Source of the DNA: Acinetobacter higginsii | Lineage (GTDB): Bacteria; Pseudomonadota; Gammaproteobacteria; Pseudomonadales; Moraxellaceae | DNA length: 56,370 nucleotides | Direction of reading: 5' to 3' | Assembly (NCBI RefSeq): GCF_000369525.1 | Contig: NZ_KB850071.1 | Location: 551,631 to 608,000 of the forward strand | Part shown: positions 1 to 8,685 of the stretch, piece by piece | Numbering within the stretch: position 1 is the first letter of the stretch | Layout of the letters: every line of letters starts with the position of its first letter | Notes under the pieces: model-generated | Databases searched by the model: none | What the model was told of the DNA's origin: nothing | The model's input: only the letters and a program-made list of their open reading frames with translations | Position numbers and translations under genes: made by a program

Positions 1-315
1 TCCCAGTGTGGCGGATCATCCTCTCAGACCCGCTACAGATCGTCGCCTTGGTAGGCCTTTACCCCACCAACTAGCTAATCCGACTTAGGCTCATCATTTA
101 GCGCAAGGTCCGAAGATCCCCTGCTTTCTCCCGTAGGACGTATGCGGTATTAGCATTCCTTTCGGAATGTTGTCCCCCACTAAATGGCAGATTCCTAAGC
201 ATTACTCACCCGTCCGCCGCTAAGTGATAGTGCAAGCACCATCACTCCGCTCGACTTGCATGTGTTAAGCCTGCCGCCAGCGTTCAATCTGAGCCATGAT
301 CAAACTCTTCAGTTT
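1..315 (-). rRNA. rrs: 16S ribosomal RNA, 5' end only (gene runs off the left edge)
   Basis: On the minus strand the segment beginning near 315 reads AAACTGAAGAGTTTGATCATG, the near-universal 5' end of bacterial 16S rRNA, followed by the GCTCAGATTGAACGCTGGCG stretch. The segment near positions 205-220 is the complement of the conserved GGCGGACGGGTGAGTAA region. Only about 315 of some 1,530 nt are present. The 5' boundary is placed by analogy with E. coli and may be off by a few bases. The operon is transcribed leftwards, away from oriC. Confidence 0.97.
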
Positions 316-515
316 AAAATCATTAGTAGCTTATGGCTACAAATCTTGGCTCATCAATTTTCTGACTAAAAATTCGCTCAAATAAACTTCGAGAAATTTT
401 TACCATTCAATCAATGAAATATTTTCGATCGATCAACCAGTAAAAATCCACACAAGTTGTTCTTCTATTCTCTTAATGATCTTCTCGATGATTCGTCATC
501 ATCAAGCTAGGTCGG

Positions 516-545
516 CTATATTACTCTCAATTTCTTAAAAGTCAA
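516..545 (-). promoter_or_regulatory. rRNA operon promoter
   Basis: On the minus strand TTGACT (545-540) is followed after 16 bp by TAATAT (523-518), about 200 bp upstream of the mature 16S end. The 316-515 stretch is the non-coding rrn leader and includes the ACAACTTGTGTGGATTTTTA segment usual in Acinetobacter rrn leaders and spacers (from memory). Positions 546-767 hold no gene that I can support. The promoter is inferred from sequence only. Confidence 0.6.
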
Positions 546-769
546 CAGGTAATTTAGATATTTAGCAAACTTATCAATCAACCCAAGAATCCAACCTTTT
601 TAGCCAAATCCTTGTTTCTCAACAAGTTTTTATCTGCATCACCGCCGATGGATGTGCATTCTACAGCATTTCACATCAGACACAACCCCCTTTTTTATTA
701 TTTTCTTTTGCATGTTTCTTTTTTCTACAAAATCAGTGTTTTCGTTGTTTTTATCAGCTATTTACGTAT

Positions 770-796
770 AAAAAGCAGGCTCATGGCCTGCTTTTT
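770..796 (-). terminator. Rho-independent terminator of tyrS
   Basis: An 11-bp perfect stem (770-780 with 786-796, arm AAAAAGCAGGC) has a 5-nt loop and A/T-rich flanks on both sides. It lies 18 bp past the tyrS stop, so it should protect the rrn promoter from tyrS read-through. It could act in both directions. Confidence 0.85.
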
Positions 797-813
797 ATTA
801 TTTTCATTTCGAT

Positions 814-2049
<1,236 letters not shown>

Positions 2050-2107
2050 TTATTCAATTTGTGCGATATACTAACATTTTTTCAGCATCTTGCAGGATAA
2101 GTTGTAT

Positions 2108-3241
2108 ATGAGCGCAATCTATATTGGTGTAATGACAGGCACGAGCATGGATGGTGTTGATATTGTTGCAACTTCATTCGACCCTTTAACGCTGCATGCT
2201 ACGCTGACTGTGCCTTTTGAACTTGAATTACGCGATGAGTTGATGGCATTGACACTGCCTGATGACAATGAAATTGATCGTATGGGTAAAGCTGATGTTG
2301 CTTTAGCGCAAATGATTGGGCATGGCATTAATGAACTGATTGAAAAGAATAATTTAGATCGCACTCAAATTAAAGCCATCGGTTCACATGGGCAAACCAT
2401 TCGCCATCGTCCTGAGCATGGTTTTACCTTACAAATTGGTGACCCCAATATCATTACCGAAATCACGCAACTGCCTGTAGTGTCTGATTTCCGTCGTCGT
2501 GATATGGCAGCAGGTGGCCAAGGTGCGCCTTTAGTACCCGCCTTCCATCAAGCCTTATTCCTACATGACAGTATCCACCGTGTCATTTTAAATTTAGGTG
2601 GTATTGCAAACGTCAGTATGCTGCCTGCAAATGATTTAAACGGCGTATATGGTTTTGATACCGGTCCTGCCAATATCTTGATGGATGCTTGGTGTCATCG
2701 CCACACTGGACATCCTTATGATGAAAATGGCGACTGGGCGGCATATGGCAATCCAATTCGTTCTTTATTGGATCGTCTACAGAATCATGAATTTTTTGCC
2801 AAAGAACCACCGAAGAGCACAGGTCGCGAAGACTTTAATTTAGAATGGTTGGATGAGCAGCTCAGCGATTGGCGCAATGATCTGGAATATGATGAACTGG
2901 AAGATACGCCAGAGAATGTTCAAGCGACCTTAATGAAACTCACCACACGTGCGATTAAAAAAGCAATTTATCGTAGCAAGGAATGGATGCCGACAGGTGA
3001 AATCTATGTCTGTGGTGGCGGTGCCTATAACTCACATTTACTTGAACAACTCCGTTGGCGCCTACGTAAACATAATTGGTCAGTGCAAACAACAGATGCG
3101 CTTGGTCTAGCACCAACTTGGGTAGAGGCAACTGCTTTTGCGTGGTTGGCTATGCGCTTTGTACAACAACTGAGTGGCAATTTACCTGCGGTGACGGGTG
3201 CAGCAGGTGATCGTATCCTCGGAACAATAACCACGGTATAA
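2108..3241 (+). CDS. anmK: Anhydro-N-acetylmuramic acid kinase
   Basis: Phosphorylates and opens 1,6-anhydro-MurNAc to MurNAc-6-phosphate in peptidoglycan recycling. The 377-residue protein starts MSAIYIGVMTGTSMDGVD, the family's N-terminal phosphate-binding signature. It also has the conserved QTIRHRP and NLGGIANVS motifs and GFDTGPANILMD, and matches the usual length of about 370. The frame opens at a TTG 18 nt upstream, but the ATG at 2108 has AGGA 10 nt before it and starts directly on the conserved strand. Divergent from tyrS. Its 3' end shares a two-way terminator with erpA. Confidence 0.95.
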   Translation: MSAIYIGVMTGTSMDGVDIVATSFDPLTLHATLTVPFELELRDELMALTLPDDNEIDRMGKADVALAQMIGHGINELIEKNNLDRTQIKAIGSHGQTIRHRPEHGFTLQIGDPNIITEITQLPVVSDFRRRDMAAGGQGAPLVPAFHQALFLHDSIHRVILNLGGIANVSMLPANDLNGVYGFDTGPANILMDAWCHRHTGHPYDENGDWAAYGNPIRSLLDRLQNHEFFAKEPPKSTGREDFNLEWLDEQLSDWRNDLEYDELEDTPENVQATLMKLTTRAIKKAIYRSKEWMPTGEIYVCGGGAYNSHLLEQLRWRLRKHNWSVQTTDALGLAPTWVEATAFAWLAMRFVQQLSGNLPAVTGAAGDRILGTITTV

Positions 3242-3244
3242 AAC

Positions 3245-3276
3245 AAAAAAGCTTCTCAATTGGAGAAGCTTTTTTT
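3245..3276. terminator. Bidirectional terminator between anmK and erpA
   Basis: The perfect inverted repeat AAAAAAGCTTCTC / GAGAAGCTTTTTT with a 5-nt loop lies between convergent anmK (+) and erpA (-). Both strands have a U-tract after the stem. Confidence 0.9.
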
Positions 3277-3290
3277 ACATCAAAAATCGG

Positions 3291-3626
3291 TTAGATCGAG
3301 AACGATGAACCACAACCGCAAGTGGTGGTCGCATTCGGGTTTTGAACTACAAAACGAGAGCCTTCAAGTCCTTCCAAATAATCGACCACTGACCCAACAA
3401 GATATTGATAACTGAGGGAGTCAACCAGCATTTTAACGTCGCCATTCATAAATTCAGCATCATCTTCATTGATGCTTTCAGCGAAATTAAAGCCATAAGA
3501 GAAGCCTGAACAACCACCGCCTGTTACATAAACACGTAACATAAGATCGTTATTGCCTTCACTTTCGCGTAGTTGGCGAACTTTGTTAGCAGCACTATCT
3601 GACAATTCTAGAGCTTGAGCGTTCAT
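3291..3626 (-). CDS. erpA: A-type iron-sulfur cluster carrier protein ErpA
   Basis: A-type carrier that hands Fe-S clusters to apo-proteins, in E. coli including isoprenoid biosynthesis enzymes. The 111-residue protein has the three conserved cysteines of the HesB/IscA family: one in [13 protein letters not shown] (about residue 39) and two in the C-terminal CGCGSSFSI (about 103 and 105). The sequence is closer to ErpA than to IscA or SufA, and no isc or suf genes adjoin it, which also fits ErpA. The ATG at 3626 follows a GAGGAAT ribosome site. Confidence 0.93.
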   Translation of the reverse strand: MNAQALELSDSAANKVRQLRESEGNNDLMLRVYVTGGGCSGFSYGFNFAESINEDDAEFMNGDVKMLVDSLSYQYLVGSVVDYLEGLEGSRFVVQNPNATTTCGCGSSFSI

Positions 3627-3668
3627 GATGGATATTCCTCAGACTTCAATACGTCTTTAATAAATAAA

Positions 3669-3707
3669 AGACCTGATATTCAGTATAGCATACTCAATAT
3701 CGGGTCT
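3669..3707 (-). terminator. Terminator after the first binding-protein paralogue
   Basis: A 12-bp stem (3669-3680 with 3696-3707) with one G-U pair and an inner GTAT/ATAC extension is followed on the minus strand by TTTATTTATT. It lies about 40 bp past the stop of the gene ending at 3749 and upstream of erpA. Confidence 0.75.
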
Positions 3708-3748
3708 GTATTTGAAGTTTAAAGTGCTGTTAAAGACTTTTTATATGA

Positions 3749-4753
3749 TTATTTGTAGTTCTCATCCTGTAAACCGCACTCAAAGTTTTTAGCATCTTCA
3801 CGGCAACGGAATTGCCATAACAATTTCATCATGCGCTTGTCATAAATTCCTTTAGCGGTCAGATTAATACGTGCTTCACGCATTAATTTTTGATAGCCTG
3901 GTTTGTCAGAAGCAGGAACTTCCATCCAATATTTTTGTGGAATGTCTGCTTTCATTTTTCCAAGAATGGTAAATGCACGTGGTAATTGTGCTTTCACCCA
4001 TTCTCTTGACTTTTGGCCAAAACCAGCAGGGAATTTATCCGGATGAATGATTAAATTACCAGTTACTTGTAAAATTGGGTAATTCACAATCGCCCCTTTG
4101 GTTCCCAAGCCCTTATACAGTTCTAAAGGTTTGAACGCTGCCGCTGGCGCACCAATAATATCCACCTGACCATTGTTAAACTTCGCACCAAAGTTGGTGA
4201 TATCTGAACTGACCGCTTGTGCACCGACTTGTGACGCCATAATTTTTTGGGCTTCGTCATAATCTAAAACGGCGATTTTCTTACCTGCCGCCTTGGCAAC
4301 GGTATTGATATTACGGTCATTCACCAATAAATAGGCATCACCCACAGGAATAACACCAACCACCTCATATTTTCCATTCACCATCGCTTTGGCAAAGGTT
4401 GGGCTGGCTAAACCCTGCATCACTTTAACGGCCAATTTAAGGTCGGTAATCGCCCCGATTGCATCCAATGAACCCGTAAATTGGTTAAACTGACGACCAC
4501 GCATTCCTGTGATACTCACGCCATCACATTTTCCTGCTTTAAAGTCTTCTGCAATGACCGCTTCATTGGTTCCAACTTTAAGCTCAATATCAGCGCCCCA
4601 AGTTTTTGCAGCGAGTTGATAATCCTTCATTAATGCATAAACATCGCCACTTTTGCCCACGATATCAAATACACAAATTGTTTGTTTTGCCTGAGTGCCC
4701 GCAGATACCGCGGCGATTCCAGTCGCAAGTAATAAAGTTTTAAACCATTGCAT
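3749..4753 (-). CDS. Periplasmic solute-binding-like protein, AdeT-type paralogue 1
   Basis: First (most downstream) of four tandem paralogues. The 334-residue product has a Sec signal peptide (about residues 1-22, ending in a GTQAKQ-like cleavage region) and no further membrane segment, so it should be periplasmic. Shared family landmarks are TICVFDIVGKSGD at the mature N-terminus, GKCDGV near residue 75, NNGQVDIIGAPA in the middle, FPAGFGQKSREW, and a C-terminal FRCREDAKNFECGL. Four cysteines recur in the family, suggesting two disulfides. I recall such proteins labelled AdeT1/AdeT2 or 'putative solute-binding/RND efflux' in Acinetobacter, but nothing here looks like an RND pump. This copy is the most divergent: it lacks the YNKFAGS form (has FNQFTGS) and ends DENYK rather than GE. 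The start at 4753 is chosen because AGGA precedes it by 8 nt. Ligand unknown. Confidence 0.75.
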   Translation of the reverse strand: MQWFKTLLLATGIAAVSAGTQAKQTICVFDIVGKSGDVYALMKDYQLAAKTWGADIELKVGTNEAVIAEDFKAGKCDGVSITGMRGRQFNQFTGSLDAIGAITDLKLAVKVMQGLASPTFAKAMVNGKYEVVGVIPVGDAYLLVNDRNINTVAKAAGKKIAVLDYDEAQKIMASQVGAQAVSSDITNFGAKFNNGQVDIIGAPAAAFKPLELYKGLGTKGAIVNYPILQVTGNLIIHPDKFPAGFGQKSREWVKAQLPRAFTILGKMKADIPQKYWMEVPASDKPGYQKLMREARINLTAKGIYDKRMMKLLWQFRCREDAKNFECGLQDENYK

Positions 4754-4930
4754 GTTATTTTTCCTTTGCATCTATGCTGATTGTTGTTGCATCCCATCCA
4801 AAATCAAAAGACCGGCGGTATAGCTTTAAATACGGTTTACCAATGAATCAATGTTTTAATACAGTCATGTTTAATCATCCTGATTGAAACATCTTTTAAA
4901 TCTTCAAGATTCCATTTGGTTTTTTATATT

Positions 4931-4959
4931 TTTATATAATTACCAGCTTTGCCAATCAA
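4931..4959 (-). promoter_or_regulatory. Candidate sigma-70 promoter for paralogue 1
   Basis: On the minus strand TTGATT (4959-4954) and TATAAA (4936-4931) are separated by exactly 17 bp. It would give a leader of about 170 nt before the start at 4753. This suggests that paralogue 1 is transcribed on its own rather than from paralogue 2. Confidence 0.55.
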
Positions 4960-4986
4960 TACAATGGCTTAAATGACATCTGCAAA

Positions 4987-5017
4987 AAAACAAAAAGCCT
5001 AGATAAATCTAGGCTTT
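4987..5017 (-). terminator. Terminator after paralogue 2
   Basis: A perfect 10-bp stem AAAGCCTAGA / TCTAGGCTTT (4994-5003 with 5008-5017) and 4-nt loop is followed on the minus strand by TTTGTTTTTTT. It lies 26 bp after the stop of the gene at 5043. Confidence 0.88.
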
Positions 5018-5042
5018 AGGTCTTGATTATGGCGATTCAGGA

Positions 5043-6050
5043 TTATTCACCTGGTAATGCACATTCAAAGTTTGCTTTGTCGACTGAACAACGTGCTTTC
5101 TTCAATACAGACATCATGCTTGCATCGTAAATACCACGTTTAGTCAGATCCATACGACCATCACGTAATAATTTTTGATATTTCAAGTTATCTTCAGCAC
5201 TCAAGTTCATTTTGTATTTAGCTGGAATTTCAGCTTCATAACGTTTGATCATAGCGAATGCTTTTGGAAGTTGCTTCACAAAGTAATCACGAGATTTTTG
5301 ACCAAAGCCAGCAGGGAATTTCTCTGGACGAAGAACAAGATCCGCAGTCACTTGAAGTACTGGGAAGTTAAACATTGCACCATTTGAACCTAAGCCTTTG
5401 CTTAATTCTAATGGTTTGTAAGCATAAGCAGGTGCACCGACCATATCCACTTGGCCGTTATTAAATTTAGCAGCAAAGTTAGAAATATCAGAAAGTACCG
5501 CTTGCGCACCTACACGTTGAACCATGATTTTTTGTGCATCGTCATAACCCAATACCGCGAATTTTTTACCCGCTGCTTTTTCAATTGAGTTAATGCTCTT
5601 GTCACGTACGAAAATGTAAGCAGCGCCTAATGGTGCAATACCACCAATTTCATACTTGTTACCACCTAAATTGGTGGTCATTTTGGCTGCATTACGTGCA
5701 TCCAATACATAAGTAATCGCACGTTGTGCAACTTCATTGCTCGGTGCACCGCCCAATGAATCGACTGAACCTGCAAATTTGTTATATGGGCGAGCACGCA
5801 TTGCTGTCATCGCAACAGCAGCACATTTGCCCGCTTTAAAGTTATTGTCTGCAACCTGTTCATCCGTGATTGCAAGTAAGTTGACATCAGCGCCCCAGCC
5901 TTTCGCTGCGAGTGCCCAGTCTTGCATCATTTTGTATGATTCACCTGACTTTCCTAATAAGTCGAATACACACACATCTATTGCTGCTTGAGTAGAAGCA
6001 GACACACCAAAGATCGAAGTTGCTGCAAGAGCAAGTGCAATTTTTTTCAT
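5043..6050 (-). CDS. Periplasmic solute-binding-like protein, AdeT-type paralogue 2
   Basis: 335-residue secreted protein with a clear signal peptide (MKKIALALAATSIFGVSAS, cleavage near TQAAID). It carries all family blocks: DVCVFDLLGKSGESYK, GKCAAVAMTAMRARPYNKFAGS, a central VLGYDDAQKIM, NNGQVDMVGAPAYAYKPLE, FPAGFGQKSRDYF, and the C-terminal RCSVDKANFECALPGE. The overall pattern (alternating short beta strands and helices, no membrane anchor) resembles a periplasmic binding protein of the TRAP/TctC kind. That is inference, and no transporter membrane genes are nearby. The start at 6050 has AGGA 8 nt upstream; two in-frame starts upstream (6059, 6110) are less well placed. It has its own terminator and an inverted repeat 75-94 nt upstream that is nearly identical to the one before paralogue 4. 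Confidence 0.75.
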   Translation of the reverse strand: MKKIALALAATSIFGVSASTQAAIDVCVFDLLGKSGESYKMMQDWALAAKGWGADVNLLAITDEQVADNNFKAGKCAAVAMTAMRARPYNKFAGSVDSLGGAPSNEVAQRAITYVLDARNAAKMTTNLGGNKYEIGGIAPLGAAYIFVRDKSINSIEKAAGKKFAVLGYDDAQKIMVQRVGAQAVLSDISNFAAKFNNGQVDMVGAPAYAYKPLELSKGLGSNGAMFNFPVLQVTADLVLRPEKFPAGFGQKSRDYFVKQLPKAFAMIKRYEAEIPAKYKMNLSAEDNLKYQKLLRDGRMDLTKRGIYDASMMSVLKKARCSVDKANFECALPGE

Positions 6051-6124
6051 ATTTTTCATCCTTTCACAAACTTTATGTTTGTCTCCTTGTTCGAAGCAAA
6101 TATTAATCATGTTTTTTGAAAAAA

Positions 6125-6144
6125 AATAGAGCTTATACTCTATT
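6125..6144 (-). promoter_or_regulatory. 20-bp inverted repeat upstream of paralogue 2
   Basis: The minus strand reads AATAGAGTATAAGCTCTATT: 7-bp arms AATAGAG / CTCTATT around TATAAG. The same element with one base changed lies upstream of paralogue 4 at 8555-8574 at a similar distance. The TATAAG core could itself be a -10 box, with the arms as operator half-sites. Confidence 0.5.
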
Positions 6145-6266
6145 TTTATGACTAGATTGTTTACTTTTTACCCTCTTTTATCTATTTCTATTATTTTCAT
6201 AGGCAATTTTGTTATATATACCTAATTTTATGTATAGATTTAGATCTATTCAGTTATTCTCCTTTT

Positions 6267-7268
6267 TTATTCACCACTCAAAGTACACTCAAAGTTGGTC
6301 CGTTCAACCGTACAACGGGCACGCTTCAGCACATTCATCATACTCGCATCATATACGCCTTGCTTGGTTAAATTCATGCGTCCATCCCGTAACATTTTTT
6401 GATACCGGGTTTTATCTTCATTGGTCAAAGTAATCTTTTTGGCATTCATCCCTGCTTCTAAACGTTGCACCATGGCAAAGTTACTTGGCAGTTTATTCAC
6501 GAACCATTGTCTAGACTGGGTTCCAAAACCACTTGGGAATTGTGCAGGACGAATAATCAGGTCACCGGTAATATTCACCACAGGGAAATTAAACAATGCT
6601 CCATTGGCCAAGCCTTTACTGATTTCTAAAGGTTTATAGGCATAGGCAGGCGCTGCAATCACATCCACCTGTCCGCTATTAAATTTTTTCACAAAATCAG
6701 AAATATCCGATGGTACCGCTACCAAATCGATGCTTTCTACAATGGCCTTCTGCGCTTGGTCATAATGTAAATAAGCGAATTTTTTGCCTTTGGCTTTTTC
6801 AATGGTATCGATCTTTTTGTCACGTACAAAAATATAAGCCAACCCAACTTGAATAATACCAGCAACTTCAAATTTCTCGCCGTTCATCGTTGCCGTTAAA
6901 CGATGCTGATTACGTTTATCCAGTACATAGGTAATCGCCTTTTGCGCAATGGCATTGCTGGTCACAGCCCCAACTGCATCAACTGAACCTGCAAATTTAT
7001 TATATTTACGGGCACGCATCGAAGTCATATAGACCCCATCACACTTGCCTGCATCAAAATCTTTTTCCGCTTTTTCTTCGTCTTGATAAGGAATCAGTTC
7101 AACATCGCCCTGCCATGTTTTAGAAGCCAGCTTCCATTCCTCAATCAGTTTATAAGACTCCCCAGCCTTACCCAATAAATCAAAAACACAAATTTGTTGT
7201 TTTGCCTGTACAGGAGTGCTCATGACAAATAGAGCTGTAGCACTCAATGCCCAAAGTCCTTTTTTCAT
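6267..7268 (-). CDS. Periplasmic solute-binding-like protein, AdeT-type paralogue 3
   Basis: 333-residue secreted protein: signal peptide MKKGLWALSATALFVMS with cleavage near PVQAKQ, then QICVFDLLGKAGESYK, GKCDGVYMTSMRARKYNKFAGS, SGQVDVIAAPAYAYKPLE, FPSGFGTQSRQWF and RCTVERTNFECTLSGE. The four family cysteines are kept. It groups most closely with paralogue 4: both share the GKCDGVYMTSMRAR stretch and a VLDKRNQ/ALDKRNQ stretch before the second half. The start at 7268 (MKKGLW) is supported by AGGGA 7 nt upstream; an ATG at 7301 is not. The upstream 7340-7365 region keeps the right half of the palindrome seen before paralogues 2 and 4 (minus strand AAAAGCGCTATT). Function unknown. Confidence 0.75.
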   Translation of the reverse strand: MKKGLWALSATALFVMSTPVQAKQQICVFDLLGKAGESYKLIEEWKLASKTWQGDVELIPYQDEEKAEKDFDAGKCDGVYMTSMRARKYNKFAGSVDAVGAVTSNAIAQKAITYVLDKRNQHRLTATMNGEKFEVAGIIQVGLAYIFVRDKKIDTIEKAKGKKFAYLHYDQAQKAIVESIDLVAVPSDISDFVKKFNSGQVDVIAAPAYAYKPLEISKGLANGALFNFPVVNITGDLIIRPAQFPSGFGTQSRQWFVNKLPSNFAMVQRLEAGMNAKKITLTNEDKTRYQKMLRDGRMNLTKQGVYDASMMNVLKRARCTVERTNFECTLSGE

Positions 7269-7465
7269 CTTGTTTTCCCTTACTTTGCTATTTTTGCACA
7301 ATTTTCCATCAGCGCTTATTCAATATAGTCAGATTTCAACCAAAAGAATAGCGCTTTTATATACATATGTCGGGTTTTCATCTGTTTTACCCATCTGCAT
7401 CACAGAATCAAATTCAGAGAGGGCTAGACATGAGTCAACGAGAAAACATGCTCTGTTATCCCGAT

Positions 7466-8473
7466 TTACTCACCGCCCAAACTACATTCAAAATTGGTTC
7501 GGTCGACCGTACAGCGCGCGCGTTTCAGTACACTCATCATGCTGGCATCGTAAATACCACGTTTGGTCAATCCCATACGTGCTTCACGCAAGATTTGCTG
7601 ATAACGGGTTTTATCCTCGTTACTGAGGTTGATTTTATATTTGGCAGGTAATTCTGATTCAAGACGCTGGATCAGTGCGAAATTGGTATTCAGACGGCTT
7701 AGAAACCACGCTCGAGAGTTCTGTCCAAAATTGCTGGAGAATTTTTCAGGACGGATAATTAAGTCCATGGTCATGTTCACCGCCGGGAACGTAATAATCG
7801 CGCCCTCATTTCCCAATCCCTTTGACAATTCTAAAGGCTTATAGGCATAGGCAGGTGCCGCCATAATATCGGCCTGACCAGTATTAAACTTTTTGGCGAT
7901 ATCAGAGATATCTGCAAGTACGGCTTGTCCACCTAGGCTTTTCACCACGATCTTTTGTGCTTCGTCATAGCCAAGCACTGCAAATTTTTTCCCTTTGATT
8001 TGCTCAATAGTATTCATCTTCTTGTCTTTGACAAAGATATAGGCCAAGCCAATTTGTGAAATCCCTGCAACTTCATAGTTTTCATTATCAACGGTACTGA
8101 GCAAACGGCGTTGATTACGCTTATCCAAAGCAAAACTAATCGCTTTCTGTGCAATCGCATAGCTTGGTACCGCCCCAATCGCATCAATCGAACCTGCAAA
8201 TTTGTTATAACGGCGCGCACGCATCGAAGTCATATAGACGCCATCACATTTGCCTTGTTCAAAGTCATTTTCTGCCAGCGCTTCATTCTGATAGCTGATC
8301 AGAAAGGTATCACCACGCCATGCTTTAGCAGCCAAGGCCCACTCTTCCATGGCCTTATAGGCTTCTCCTGATTTCCCCAACAAATCAAAAACACAAATTT
8401 TGCTCGCTGCATGTGTTTCTGTATAGGTCCCCAACACCAGCATTGCCCCCAATGCAAGAATTCCCTTGTTCAT
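7466..8473 (-). CDS. Periplasmic solute-binding-like protein, AdeT-type paralogue 4
   Basis: 335-residue secreted protein, the most upstream of the array. Signal peptide MNKGILALGAMLVLGTYTETHA is followed by KICVFDLLGKSGEAYK, GKCDGVYMTSMRARRYNKFAGS, VLGYDEAQKIV, TGQADIMAAPAYAYKPLE, NFGQNSRAWF and RCTVDRTNFECSLGGE. The ATG at 8473 has AGGA 7 nt upstream. All four genes face the same way with gaps of 192-290 bp, so the array looks like serial duplication with separate transcription rather than one tight operon. No ABC or TRAP permease lies next to it. Confidence 0.75.
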   Translation of the reverse strand: MNKGILALGAMLVLGTYTETHAASKICVFDLLGKSGEAYKAMEEWALAAKAWRGDTFLISYQNEALAENDFEQGKCDGVYMTSMRARRYNKFAGSIDAIGAVPSYAIAQKAISFALDKRNQRRLLSTVDNENYEVAGISQIGLAYIFVKDKKMNTIEQIKGKKFAVLGYDEAQKIVVKSLGGQAVLADISDIAKKFNTGQADIMAAPAYAYKPLELSKGLGNEGAIITFPAVNMTMDLIIRPEKFSSNFGQNSRAWFLSRLNTNFALIQRLESELPAKYKINLSNEDKTRYQQILREARMGLTKRGIYDASMMSVLKRARCTVDRTNFECSLGGE

Positions 8474-8554
8474 CCTTAAATCCTATGCTGCTACTTTTAA
8501 TCTTGTTGCTTATTTTTCATATAATTTAAATAATAATCTGATTCGTGTCACAAA

Positions 8555-8574
8555 AATAGAGCTTTTACTCTATT
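8555..8574 (-). promoter_or_regulatory. 20-bp inverted repeat upstream of paralogue 4
   Basis: The minus strand reads AATAGAGTAAAAGCTCTATT, 19/20 identical to the element at 6125-6144. It lies 82 bp upstream of the start at 8473. It is a candidate shared operator or core promoter for the array. Confidence 0.5.
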
Positions 8575-8685
8575 TTATCATTGGTTGATCAGCTCAATTC
8601 GAATAACTTGATCTTAAATATAAAAATTTGCATTCATGGGCGATCACCTTAAAATGCAGCTATCTATTCGCTATTTTGCATGCTC

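Noticed and set aside
7216..7651. Overlapping plus-strand ORFs of 136 and 94 codons between AdeT-like copies 3 and 4
   Set aside because: They are antisense to the 3' and 5' ends of the paralogues and their promoter region, with no ribosome site or recognisable domain.
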